Of a DNA stretch of 64,000 nucleotides, positions 32,845 to 44,221 are shown one piece after another. Under the pieces are notes generated by a model, which did not search any database, was not told the origin of the DNA, and saw only the letters and a list, made by a program, of their open reading frames with translations. Source of the DNA: Agaricus subrufescens (Eukaryota; Basidiomycota; Agaricomycetes; Agaricales; Agaricaceae); contig CM057060.1 in the NCBI GenBank assembly GCA_029945375.1, positions 2,294,001 to 2,358,000 on the forward strand, given 5' to 3'. A program made the position numbers and the translations under genes. Within the stretch, counting starts at the first letter, position 1. Every line of letters starts with the position of its first letter.

Positions 32845-35800
32845 CAGCCACAGGACTAAATTTATCGGCAGTATAAATCCTTTATCTGAAATTCTCGACC
32901 CTCAATCGGCAAGTTCAGTAGACTTGAAACAGTTGCAAGATCTTTGTGCTCAAGGTATGCATATCATCCCTAGACGTCATCTTGCATCTTAGAATCACAA
33001 GGAATTCCTGATGAGCCTAGTTGGCTGCGCCCGAGACTCTGGAAGTGAGCGAGCCAATTTCGTTTTAATGGATACCTTGAGTTGATTCACGAAAGATTAT
33101 TCATGGGCATTCTTCCAACTAACAAGGCTGCCTGGAAGGTTGACATCGCAAAGCAACGGGATGCCTACTATGTCAGTCATTTTCCGAACTTCTTCTAATG
33201 CAATTCAAATGACTGAATTGGTTTCAGGACCTCGTACGGCGACTGCTACAGCCTTTCACTGAACTCCCATCCCCCACTCTTCCTGTATCAGGACCTGATG
33301 AGACTCTTAGCAAGGTTTACAAACATCTAGCACGTATACCAAAGGAACTAATTGACCAACTCGAATCGGAACCTGAAGACTTCTCTACATGCCCGTTACA
33401 CCTGAGTGCAGATGAGAAGATTCGTATACCTTACGCCAATTGCTTGGATACGCGTTCACTGCGGCTACGACGGTTGAATGAAGGCGATCCAGAAGACACG
33501 ACTATATCCTCTACACCTGAAATCAGGCTGGAAGGAGACGAATGCGACACGCCCACAACATCCACGACACCTAACGCACTTTCGACTAACAGCAATACCC
33601 TTACCACTCTGCTTCCATCTAAAGATATCACTCTGGGCAATGCAAGTCAAGGTCATGCCTCTGCTCTACTTCGATTACTATACATACACGCATCTATCAA
33701 TCCTGGGAACCTTTCACTTTACGTCCCCTCATTACTTTTGCCATTATACACCGCTCTAGCCCAGGAAGTAGACCCTGAAGATCTGGCCCATGTAGAGGCA
33801 GATTCATTCTGGCTTTTCGAAGCATTCGTTGCTGAGTTTGCAGAATTGGAGGATGAGACCGCTTTGGATGTGTGGTTGAAGCGGCTCGGAGATCAATTAG
33901 GACAACAAGATCCTCAATTTCTTGAGCAACTGGTGCGTTTCATGCCAATTATATAATTAGTTTGGGAACTGACCCTACTATTAGAATGACATAGGCCTGC
34001 ATCCGTCATCACCTCATTACTCAAGGTGAGAAAGAGAGCCCGTAGTCTACATTCTACTGATTTTTTTGCATAGTCGATGGCTCTCGTCAATGCTGACGCA
34101 TACATTGCCTCTTTCAGCTGTTAATCCCGTGTGGGACATTATTCTATCCCGCCCTGGCCGCGAACGTGGTAAACATCCAAGGCTTGAGTCATTAACTGAA
34201 ATCTGTACGGCCATGGTGATCGCGGTAAAGCCATTTTTGTTCAAGTGCGTGCGGTCTCTCCTATGTACTATCTTATAATTTACATTGGGTACTGTTAGGC
34301 AACAAAAAACGTCTGGTCTCTGGGAAGAGTCGTCTGACGGATTCCTCGAGGGCCTCGCAATTCTCCAATCTTACCCCGTAAAGTCATTGGGTGGGATAGA
34401 TACCGTTCTTCAACTCCTCGCAGGAGATACGAGGCCTCCACAACCGGTAACTGCTGATGCGAGTAAAGGCCCACTAGGACTGGGAAATCGTATCAAGGCT
34501 ACCATGTGGAAAGGTTTCACCAATCAGATTGATTCTCCAGAAGATTCCGACGAAGAGAATGACAACCTATTTTGGGGTGACAGCGATGAAGAAGTGGACG
34601 ACGGCAATGACACAGAGACTCCAGACAAGGACAAGGACAGTGTCCAATCCAATAGTTTGACCTCACGAATTGCCAACACAGTTTGGAGAGGAATCACCAA
34701 TCAGTCTTCGATGGAACCTCCCCCTTCTCCCATCATCGACGGGTCACCACAAACGGGTTCACCACAAACGGGGTCACCACAAATGTCATCACCATCCCCA
34801 ATCTCTGAGTCATCGTCATCTTCCAATCATTCTCGAGAAACGTCCAGCTCTTCGTCCACGAACCTTTGGGCATATACAGAGAAACTAAAGGGTTCAGACA
34901 CAGTTGCGGCACTTTCGAAGATGAGCAGCAATTGGCGAGCAAAAGCCATGCTATCGCCTTGGGGCCGCCCTAAAGACTCGCCTCCACCTAGCCTTCCCCA
35001 AGAGACCAAGAGTGCGGTAACAAGCCCTGTACACAAAAAGTTTGAACCAGAGTTCAAACGAAGTTCTTTACCAGTCTACGATCACACCGGAGCAGTCTAC
35101 AGTCCACCGCCGCGTCCTAGCTTCTTCCGCAATCCTCGTGATAGTTTCATACCCACCGATGCTGTGCCTTTCACGCTCTCTCCAACTGAGGCATCTGTCA
35201 ATGAGAAAGCCCCTGATAGCGGGAAATCGAGTGGAGGTTTACTTGAAAGGACTCGAAATTTGCAATCATCCATAATGTCCTTAACTAGGACCCAAAATAC
35301 ACCGCCGCCACCATCTCCTTCGCCTAAAGCCGCACCACGACCTCTCCTTTTGAATTCCTCATCTCTAATTACATCTCATAATAGCGGAAAATCAAGAGTC
35401 GTCCCTCCATCTGGAGATGGAAGCGAAGGCTGGGCCGACGTGACAGCTTCCCGAAATCAACGTTTGCATAGGGATTCGATGTCTTCCGTCTCTTCCGTCT
35501 CCCCTTCAGATGTAATGGCACGGAAACAGACCCGTTCCGACTGTGACTCGGACACAAACAAGAGTAGAATTGTTCGTTTGAACAGGAAATCTGTTTCACC
35601 TATGGCGCTCGCATCTAAATCATATAAATCTCGTCCTTCCTCTGGTGCCTCGACTGCGTCATCTGAACAAACGGTACCAGCAACTCCGGCGAAGACTGCC
35701 TCGTTTGAGCGCAGCGAAACAGTTGATGTAGCATCTCCAAACGATGAAGAAGTTTCGTCTAATGGGAAAGGTGATCTCCCTGTCCTCTCGGAACGTGTTA

Positions 35801-36264
35801 CACTCTCGCGGAAAACGCTTCGAAGGAAACCTCAGCCAGTTGTCTCACTCCCTGGCGATACATCGGATTCTTCTGCTGGCGGTATGAATTCTCAAGCGGC
35901 GCGATTGAGAAATAAGCCTCGACTGAGCCATCTTCATATGAGCAATCCCTCTCTGGCCGAGAACAGCAAATCCACAAGCCCGTCCAACTTGGAGGTACCA
36001 TGGCCAAATGACGATGAAGAGACGGCCACTACACCGAGAGCGAGTACTTTCGACAGTAGCGCTGCGAACCCTTCTTCTCCTTCGAGGTCACCGATAAGGG
36101 CCAGGAAAACCTCCAACAATTCTCGCCACCGCAAACTCTCAAACACCAGTAGGGAGGCTGTACGGCGGAGTAGGTCCGACAGTGCTGCGGAAGAAGGGGA
36201 TGATGAGGGCTACGATGATTTGCTCAGTGCATATGAGAGTGAGGAAAGCAATTCCGCAGCTTGA
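32825..36264 (+). CDS. TBC (Rab-GAP-like) protein, TBC1D13-type, with long disordered tail
   Basis: The start ATG at 32825 gives MSTLTYDSHRTKFIGSINPL. The N-terminal TBC features align with TBC1D13-like proteins: GIPDEPSWLRPRLWKLFMGI, AAWKVDIAKQRDAYYDLVRR, then HASALLRLLYIHASINPG, HVEADSFWLFEAFVAEFAEL and RWLSSMLTHTLPLSAV followed by NPVWDII. Neither the arginine-finger motif (IxxDxxR) nor the glutamine-finger motif (YxQG) is evident. A low-complexity insertion sits where the former should be, and LYVPS where the latter should be. The last exon encodes about 650 residues of Ser/Pro-rich tail. That tail has two short related segments (RIKATMWKGFTNQ and RIANTVWRGITNQ), an acidic patch and a C-terminal basic/acidic stretch ending ESEESNSAA. 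Likely a pseudo-GAP or scaffold. Confidence 0.78.
34741..34786 (+). repeat. 15-bp tandem repeat inside the TBC gene tail
   Basis: Three near-identical in-frame units of a TCACCACAAACGGGT-type sequence encode GSPQT repeats. Part of a disordered tail; probably replication slippage. Confidence 0.6.
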
Positions 36265-36902
36265 TCAAAACTACTGTGCCTTCGATACCCGGCTTTCATT
36301 TCATTGCATTAGAACCATATATTAGAACCGACATATGTATTTCATTGCTGATGGTTGTTTTCTTGCTAGGTACAAGCATGCTGATTGCATATATTTGCGC
36401 TACTAACTATTCGAACTGCAATATATATACGTAGTACTTTTTTGTCATCTTTACCCCTAATCTTCATCCCGATTCATTAACATTTGCAAGGCTCACCATA
36501 AGCCACCCGCTTGTAAGCGAGAGAAGCCGCTGGTGGCTGAATGAAACTCAAAACGATCAGTTTGTAGTAATTTGCATGCTTCGGCCAACCCTAGGCAACT
36601 GTCACTTAACGAACTTCGCCTCGTTCTGAAACCCATAGCAAAAACAATCGGCAAAATCCTCCCAGGCCTATCTTTTGGCCCGAGCCTGTTCACCGCTTAT
36701 GCTAGCTACATACGCCCCCACAACGTCACCTTCGCAGCCCCTGCATAACATGCGGAACTTGGCCCCCTACCACCCATTCTCGAAGCACATGTTTGCAAGG
36801 TGGTGTTCATATTTAGACCACGGGGACTAGCGCCTACTTGTTGTATATCAAGGAGAGGATGCGTTACTATTCAATCTCAACGAGAACCCATCAACCAACA
36901 AC
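36265..36902. other. intergenic region upstream of the NYN gene cluster
   Basis: 3' flank of the TBC gene and 5' flank of the first NYN gene. No coding content recognised. ATATAT-type sequences occur at about 36420-36435. Confidence 0.5.
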
Positions 36903-38606
36903 ATGCAGACGGAGAGTGGCGTGGCTATCTTTTGGGATTTTGGTAAGAGTATACTTCACAATGTATGTCAGCTGTTTCAATTCCGGTTCATAGAGACGGC
37001 GAAGATTGACGGCAAGGGCTCAGGCTGTCAGGTTGCCAGAGACCTGAGCAGCATCGCCGACCAATTTGGCGTCGTTAAATCATTTCGAATGTATCTGGAC
37101 GTAATGAACCAGCTTGACGACAATTTTCCAACCATCAGAAGGGAGCTTTACTCTTCTGGAGTGACGATGGTCGACTGCCCAAGTCACTCTGGAAGAGATA
37201 TCGCCGACAAAGTGATCATCGGTAAGCATGAAAGACTGTCAGGCATGGTACCCTGACCTGATTATGGCAGTCGACATGCTTAGCTTTATTATGGACCAAC
37301 CACCCCCGTATACGATCGTTGTTGTAACGGGAGACAATGATCTTTGTTTCACTCTCGCTACACTTCACCGCCGAAGATACAAGGTTGTGCTCGTTTGCCC
37401 GTTGCAACGGGACTGCGAACACTTGGTCATGCAGGCCGACGAGACTCGGCGGGTGGAGTGGATTGGCACTACAAGTGGAAACGTTGGTAGTCCAGCGTCA
37501 ATATCATCATCGTCATCAACATCCAGTGTCCTCTCATATGCTAATTCTGACCGACGTAGCGTTCAAAACTCGATCACCAGTGACCGAAAAGTTGGATTTA
37601 CCGTAGAACGACCGAAGGGGCTCACTTCCTTTCACATTCCCGATATCAAACCTACAGAGGACAGACTCGATACTGGGCCACAGCGTAGTAATGATGGCAT
37701 GACACCTAGTCTAGGTGGTTCACCTCATCATGTTCAGGATATTCAGGAACTTCGAGACCACACCGAAATAGCTTCTGGACCTTTTTTCCCTCCTGTCCCT
37801 AGTTTTCCCTTGGAGGTACACCCAAAAACCACCACCCTAGTCAAGACAGTGCATAAGTCGGTGGAGGGGAGGAAATCTCCATCCCCTCAATCGACGGAGG
37901 AATTTTCTGTTGTGGATGACTTCCATGATGGCTCACCAAAGCTAGCTCGCAACATATCTAGTACCCCTGTTCCGACTCTTACTACAATATTCCATCAGCC
38001 CTCGCCAACCGATAACTCTTCTGTTACAAGTCCAAGCAAGCTTCCAAAGCTTTCTTCACACTCGGTCACAGAGCCAGTTAGTATGTTTACGTTTATTGCT
38101 GACGTGCGGGAAGTTATGTTGACATACCACACATAGCGACCAAGCAAAGTATTGCTACTCCTCCAGCCCCGGCCTTGACCACCCTCGTTACTGATGCACC
38201 CTTGGCCACGACTACACCTGAAGCTCCTCAACTAAGCGTCGCAGCACCAATCACTATGCCGTCCGCAGTGTCGCCGCGTTCTAGGATCCCCTCTTCTGTG
38301 GTGGCACGAACCTCTACTACACCCCAGACCACGAAGACTTCAAAACCTGCAACCCCTGGACGCCCTCCCGTGAAATATCATAGACTGGTCGTGCACCTGC
38401 AATACTGCCGCCGTAGTGGTGACCCTTGGCCGAATATGTCCAAGTTAGCTGAGACTCTTGTGAAGGAAAATAGCAAGTTCTACGAATCAGTAGGGGTTAA
38501 AAAATGGGGTACATACGTCTCTCAAGCTGTTAATGAAGGTATTGTTGTTCTCGAGAAAGGTGGTAAGATAGCATTGGCAGAAAAGTGGATGAATGTCGTG
38601 GTTTAG
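36903..38606 (+). CDS. NYN-domain protein 1 of 5 (NYN nuclease + C-terminal winged helix)
   Basis: Four exons (36903-36942, 36994-37221, 37271-38080, 38137-38606) give 515 residues in one frame. The NYN (PIN-like, MARF1-type) domain fills about residues 8-170. The first acidic motif is VAIFWDFE, then GSGCQVARDLSSIADQFGVV, then SGVTMVDCPSHSGRDIADKV followed by IIVDMLSFIMD, and TIVVVTGDNDLCFTLATLHR with RRYKVVLVCP. The acidic residues (WDFE, ADK, VDM, GDND) are all present, so nuclease activity is plausible. A Ser/Pro/Thr-rich linker of about 250 residues follows. The C-terminal domain (VVHLQYCRRSGDPWPNMSKL, then YESVGVKKWGTYVSQAVNEG and IVVLEKGGK) resembles an OST-HTH/LOTUS winged helix. It is the first of five tandem paralogues; function unknown. 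Confidence 0.85.
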
Positions 38607-38815
38607 TGTATATTTAAACGCTTTTGTGTCACGTCCTTATATGTTGTATACTAGTGGTCCTATTATTGTAACTACCGTGCCTTTATCCACTGATCGGTGA
38701 CAGGCATACATACCTACCAAATCAGCTATTCCGTACTCGGAATCCTCAAGACTTCTAGATTGTCACATTCAAGCTTCAAGTGGCGCATGGCTATTGCCAC
38801 GCCCTTACCACAACC

Positions 38816-40198
38816 ATGTCCGTCCACCAGGGGGACGTGGCCATTTTCTGGGATTTGGGTAAGCTCCTCGTGATCATCATATACTGTCTGAGGCTCAAAA
38901 AGTCAAGATAAATGCTCTATTCACAACTGTATCTCTGGTCACCAGATCGTCCACAAGATACGCGGACTATCCCAACAGTTCGGCATCGTGAGGGTTTTCA
39001 GAGGTTATGGGGATTTGACTGCACTTGGCGCACCCGACGCTCTCCGACGACGATCAGAACTTCAAGCATCAGGTGTCTCTTTGGTTGATTGCCCGGGCAT
39101 GAACCACAAAAGCGTTTCAAGCCAAACTATGATAGGCGAGCCTCGTTCTGTATTCAACTAACATCTTATTCATGATAATCCTTAGTTGATATGCTACTCC
39201 ATGCCGGGGATAATCCTCCTCCAGTGACATTCCTTGTAATCGCTGGGGACAATGATTTTACACACGCCATATCTAAACTCAGGCTTCGACGCTACGAAGT
39301 TGTCCTAGTCTCTCCCAAGAGACTTGGAGGTCAATACTCTCTAGCATCGATATGTGTTGATTGGCAAGACATCTTTGATATTGGTTTGGTAGTCGTTCGC
39401 GATTCAGAAAAGCGCGCCAGGGCTGACCAACATTGTCTGCCGGCCAGTAGTATGGACGATGCAGAGGGTCCATCCGCCGCAAGCAATCAAGGCAGCGTTT
39501 CATCTGCTACTCAACTGCTTTGCAAATGCGATTCTCCATTGCACTATCATGCTCCTCGATCATACGGGAAACGGAACCTGAGTCGATCATCTCCCTCAAC
39601 AGTGCACACGACCACTAGCCATTGCAAAGAAGCTCTAAGCTTGACTACCAGTGGCCTTTCACCGACACGAATCATTCCTCGACCTTTGGATAAGGAGGAG
39701 CAAAATAGTTCTCCACCGCGCATAACTTTCGGCGGCCCCCCGCGTCCATTTTTGGAGGCTTCATCTCTTTCCAACTTATCACTTGCGCCGACTCCATCAT
39801 CTGACAATCCACATTCGTCTCACTTTCAATCATCAGACTTACCGTGGCAAGCAGGGAAACAGGCCATCGATAGAGAAGCAGAGGATGTACCCTCGGGATC
39901 CTATCATCCACCATCAAAGCCCCTCCCTTCTACGGTCATAATGCCAGACTCGCCGACCGTCCCCATATTGCCAGAATCAAATACAGGATTTCTTTTAGCA
40001 CCGCTTGCGTATGCGACTTCCAAATGGACAGATAGTCCGCCTGTACCTACGGCCTCAGGTCATGCACTACCCACATCCCAAATATCATCGCCCCTGTCGG
40101 AAATATCATCGAATACGGTTATGGCGCTCTCCCCGGGATTGTCTACGCCCAGGGTTAGAAATCAGAGGCTTTCATCATATTCCCACTATCTGCTTTGA
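38816..40198 (+). CDS. NYN-domain protein 2 of 5, lacking the C-terminal winged helix
   Basis: Exons 38816-38858, 38908-39135 and 39186-40198 give 427 residues. The NYN core reads VAIFWDLDKCSIHNCISGHQ, IVHKIRGLSQQFGIVRVFRG, SGVSLVDCPGMNHKSVSSQT, then MIVDMLLHAGDNPPP and FLVIAGDNDFTHAISKLRLR followed by RYEVVLVSP. GDND is kept, but the ADK of copy 1 is SSQ here. The second intron has a GC donor where the sister genes have GT. The linker is Ser/Pro-rich and the frame ends at SSYSHYLL with no winged-helix domain. I could not find one in the 500 bp downstream. It is either a truncated active variant or a copy on the way to decay. Exon 2 is 228 nt, exactly as in copy 1. Confidence 0.75.
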
Positions 40199-40710
40199 TG
40201 AGTACCCGCGGCGATCGCACAGCTTTCACTGCTACTTAGGGTACAGCTCTTGGAACCAATCGCTTTCTCGTTCAGCTTTCTAGTCTCGTCGCGAGACCTC
40301 AGGCGCAACGGACTCAGAGAAACCTTTCGTTGTTCCGGCCTAGTCTCGTAGCCGCATTGGCAGCTTATATATCAACGACGACTGCGGAGCTTGTACGTCG
40401 ACCATTTCGCAGCGCGCACAAGCGGCGAAAAGGGCGGATATAGATAGCTCTCGAAACCAGGAGGAAGTTGGGCCACTTTGCGTCCTGAATTCTATGACTG
40501 TCAAGCTGAGAGAATGTTGCTAGGTTCCTAGGCTTCGGATTCTAGACGCCAAATCTTCTGGAACTATTAGGAATCTTCGGAGCGTATGTTGTTTGAACAT
40601 GTTTTAGTCTGTACCACGAGATTCATGTAGAGAGTTAACGTCGATTCCATCGATGCATTACCCCCAGCTTCTCCCTCTATCACTGAGAACACTACACTCA
40701 AACTCAGTCA
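40199..40710. other. spacer between NYN copies 2 and 3
   Basis: The largest gap in the cluster, 512 bp against 177-209 bp for the others. It contains a short perfect inverted repeat, GTCTCG-TCG-CGAGAC, near 40287-40301. No remnant of the winged-helix domain missing from copy 2 could be read in any frame. Confidence 0.45.
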
Positions 40711-42132
40711 ATGCCTCTGCCTAAGTTGCGAGTTTTCTGGGACCTTGGTGTGTTCTATGCAGCTTTGACGATTGTTGAGTTTTACCTGGATCTCAGATTC
40801 ATGCCGACCACCGAGCTATTCGACACCTTGGGATGTGATAGAGAGTGTCAGACTGTTCACCAGTAACTTCGGCATTGTGACAGATATCAGGGCATACTGG
40901 GACAGCAACAAAAATGCAACAGTAAACCCTGCTTTAGAGTCTCTCAGGGTTGCGATGCCCTCCATGGGCGTGAACATCATCGACTGTTCATTGACCCAGG
41001 GATACACCGAGGATGCCTTAACGCGTAGACTAACTGGTGAGATCGAATGCTAGCTCAACCATTTTTCATTGAATAACAATTTCCAGTTGATGTTTTAATC
41101 TTGGCAATGGACGAGTCGGTGTCTACAGAAACATACGCGCAGGATATCATTGTAGTTTTATCTGGGGACGAAAGCATTCTATACCCCATCTCACTTCTCA
41201 TGTTCCGCAACTACACCATTTTTCTTGTGGTTCCAGATGACAACAGCAACGTACAACCCTCCCAAGCCACACGGATCTTTAATTGGCAGAGGGACGTTTT
41301 AGGTACCAGAGTCGAAGAGTCCCCACATATTCCAGAAGCCATTGTTACTCCAGAAGTCACTGTTGCCCCGGAAGCCATTGTTGCCCCAGAAGCCATTGTT
41401 GCCCCAGAGGCTATTGTTGCCCCAGAAACACCTCCAGCTGCTACCGTGCCAAATAGGGCCTGGGTTGTTTTTGGGAAGCGCGTTCCCCAGAGGCCGGTAG
41501 CACTAGATTCCACTCCCGTCACAACTCCGAGAAGCGGTTCAAGGTCTGTCACTTCACCTGGGCCGCCGCTATCTCCTCGTGCGCCTTCGAACCCGAGTTC
41601 AAACTCAACCAAAATAAACGCAATGGACTCGAAACCATCCAACACGGAGGATGTTCGAGCCAGTACTGACACTCCTGCGTATCGTGTGTCAATGGCCCCT
41701 CCAATATCTGAACCGTCTGAACCTGAGCAACCTACTCAAAGGGACTCATATACTGGCTGGAATACTATCGGTCAATGGGTTGCTGGCGATTGGAACGTAG
41801 ATCCCGAGCGGGAATCCCGCAAAAACCATCATTTGGAAGGGAGTTTTGATGAGATGGGAATGTATACAGAATACCCCTTCCAGCTACCCCAGGAGGTCCC
41901 CTTGTCTGTGTTTGATCCACTCCTCCGGATCTTGAGGGAGGCAAAACGGCGGAGTATGGTTAGATCGAGATTGGGGGAGGAAATGACAAGATACAAGAGT
42001 GTGTACAAAGAGGCAGGCGTGAGGAACTTTCACGAGTATATTTCCCTTGCCGTCAAGAGGGAGCTCGTAGTTGCTGGAGGCATAGAAAACAATCAGTATG
42101 TGAGATTGCACCCGAAAATCAAGAGAACCTAG
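40711..42132 (+). CDS. NYN-domain protein 3 of 5 (divergent active site)
   Basis: Exons 40711-40747, 40797-41036 and 41087-42132 give 440 residues. The NYN core reads LRVFWDLDSCRPPSYSTPWD, IESVRLFTSNFGIVTDIRAY, SMGVNIIDCSLTQGYTEDAL, then TVDVLILAMDE and IIVVLSGDESILYPISLLMF followed by RNYTIFLVVP. The GDND motif of copies 1 and 2 is GDES here. The linker starts with VAPEAI repeats and later holds a Trp/Gly patch (YTGWNTIGQWVAGDWNVDP). The C-terminal winged helix is clear: FDPLLRILREAKRRSMVRSR, then YKEAGVRNFHEYISLAVKRE. Both introns are phase 1, at the same sites as in the sister genes. Catalytic competence is doubtful. Confidence 0.83.
41337..41430 (+). repeat. 18-bp tandem repeat coding VAPEAI in NYN copy 3
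   Basis: Five in-frame 6-residue units (VTPEVT, VAPEAI three times, VAPETP), with near-identical DNA in the central units (GTTGCCCCAGAAGCCATT). It lies in the linker and is absent from the sister copies. Confidence 0.8.
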
Positions 42133-42318
42133 TAGTCATGGATTAGTACTACTGTATTGATGTCGAATAACCGTAGTGGTCCCCTGCATTGTTCTGTCAA
42201 ATTCATGACATTATGACAGTGGCAGAGCGGAGTGTTTACGTCCATCGTGATCAAAATGTTGTGATGTTACTGAAGCTTCTCGTTGTTTGGAGCCTCGTTC
42301 ATTCCTTCGCCACTGCCC

Positions 42319-44044
42319 ATGCCCCCCTCCAGAATCCGAATTTTTTGGGATTTAGGTATGAGTTCAGATTCCTGGAAACACTTTGCACGGCTTCATATTT
42401 TTCTGTAAATCAGGCTCATGCCCACCGCCCCCGGATTATACCTCCTCTGCAGAGATATTGAAGGATGTTCGACGTTTCACAAGTAATTTTGGTGCAGTGA
42501 ACAATATCAAGGCATACTGGGACCGCACCAAAACTCATCAATTGAATGAATCCTTATATGCTACATTGCCTTCCATGGGTGTGAACCTCACCGATTGCTC
42601 GTCTATGCCAGGATATAGCGATGACGCAATCAGCAAAATGTTGATAGGTGGGGTGTGAAGTTTTGTTTTACAGCATGTGCATATCATTGACGGCGAGCAA
42701 TTGCTAGTTGACACCCTAATTTCGGCTATGGACGATCCGGGGTCAGATGAAAAGGACATTCTCATGATAATTTCTGGCGACGAGAGTGTTCTGTATCCGA
42801 TATCTCTTCTCATGTTCCGCAACTTTGCTATCTTTCTTGTGGCGCCAGACGAGAACAATGTCCATGGCTCTCGAGCTACACGGGTGTTCCGCTGGGAACA
42901 AGATGTTTTGGGCTACTGGCCAGGCCTAGATCCCGAGCAGCCGATGTCTACATTAGGCCTAATGTCACCACCTCAACCCTCGGTGGCATCTCGACAACAT
43001 TCGGCACCTTCGAGGCCACACGGTCTGTCGGCGGTCAGTGCCATGACACCCAAGAGCAAGGATCATATTTCACTTCCTTCATCCCACTATCCCACACCTC
43101 CAGTGTTGAGTCCCCCGACTTCTGCTCCCGCAAATCTCGGGAATCATGCGGCAGAATTTCCTGCGACTGCAAAGCCCAGTGCCCCAAGCAGATGGAATGA
43201 GATACGTGCTCCTACAAATCTCGGAAATCATTCAGCAGAATCTCCTGCGACTGCAAAGCCCAGTGCCCCAAGCAAACAGAACGAGATACATGCTCCTGCA
43301 AAGCTCGGAAATCATTCAGCAGAATCTCCCGCGACTGCAAAGCCCAGTGCCCCAAGCAAACAGAACGAGATACGTGCTCCTGCAAATCTCGGAAATCATT
43401 CAGCAGAATCTCCTGCGATTGCAAAGCCCAGTGCCCCAAGCAGACAGAACGAGATACGACCAAGCCAAGTACCTCAGCCGGTTCCTAATGAGCCTGTTCA
43501 GCAGGTCGAAGAGGATGACTGGGGAGGAGGCGGCGGCTGGAACACCAGTGGTGGTTGGACAATGTCCGGTAACGACTGGGGTTCCGATCCTGTAACACCA
43601 GCCCCAAAGCCTGAAGTAAAACCGAAGCAACCAGAGCGCGAATTGAAACCGGAACAAAAACCACAAGCAACGCAACCTCCTCCTAAAAAGTCCCAGAGTG
43701 GTTCAAATTCAACCCGAGCACAAGCTCCAACGCCACTCCCTCCTAAAAAACCTCAGAGTAACTCAAACTCAACACAAGCACGAGCCTCCAACGCCAGCAA
43801 AATGCCTCAGCCTTCGGTATCCAATGCAGCTTTTGACCGACTTATCCATATTTTGCGGGGAACGGAAGATCGGTCGATGAGGAGAGCGCAACTAGGAGAA
43901 CATCTCGCGAAATGTCAAGGTTTGTACAGTTCAGCAGGGGTGAATAGTTTTGGTGAATATATTGCACTTGCCGCTAAGCACAATATTGTGGTGTTGCTCG
44001 GGGAAGGTGGGTTGCAGAAGGTGGAGCTCAAAAATAAAATATGA
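42319..44044 (+). CDS. NYN-domain protein 4 of 5 (28-residue linker repeats)
   Basis: Exons 42319-42355, 42414-42647 and 42708-44044 give 535 residues. The NYN core reads IRIFWDLGSCPPPPDYTSSA, ILKDVRRFTSNFGAVNNIKA, SMGVNLTDCSSMPGYSDDAI, then VDTLISAMDDPG and LMIISGDESVLYPISLLMFR followed by NFAIFLVAP. The acidic residue after WDL (D or E in the other copies) is Gly, and GDND is GDES. The linker holds four 28-residue repeats, then a Trp/Gly patch (DDWGGGGGWNTSGGW, then MSGNDWGSDP), then a Lys/Gln/Pro-rich part. The C-terminal winged helix reads FDRLIHILRGTEDRSMRRAQ, then YSSAGVNSFGEYIALAAKHN. Probably catalytically weak or dead as a nuclease. Confidence 0.83.
43136..43471 (+). repeat. four 84-bp tandem repeats in the NYN copy 4 linker
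   Basis: Four head-to-tail units, each coding 28 residues of the form LGNHSAESPATAKPSAPSKQ plus NEIRAPAN. The units differ at only a few bases, which implies recent expansion or gene-conversion homogenisation. The unit length keeps the frame. Confidence 0.88.
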
Positions 44045-44221
44045 AGTAGTCCTTGTTTTTACTTGTTCCTACGTAACGAGAGCCGACTTTAGTCTGATAT
44101 TTCCGTTGACAATTCGAATTTCATCTGTTGATCCGCTTTCATTGCCTAATGCAGTAGTCGAGGGTACTCTTACAAGTCCCAGTGACACTTCACCGACTGT
44201 ATCAGCCGCTAATCCCTGTCA

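Noticed and set aside
32823..32855. A fused IST1-TBC protein made by a 31-nt intron
   Set aside because: The splice would be in frame and has a good GTATGT donor, but 31 nt is far below the 45-65 nt seen elsewhere. Both genes also have their own plausible stop and start. It is kept only as an alternative in the overlap finding.
41337..41430. CRISPR-like direct repeats
   Set aside because: The repeats are in-frame, contiguous without spacers, and lie inside a eukaryotic gene.
43146..43595. Long open frames in other frames and on the minus strand across the NYN copy 4 repeats
   Set aside because: They follow the 84-bp repeat periodicity and are open only because one repeat unit happens to lack stops in several frames.
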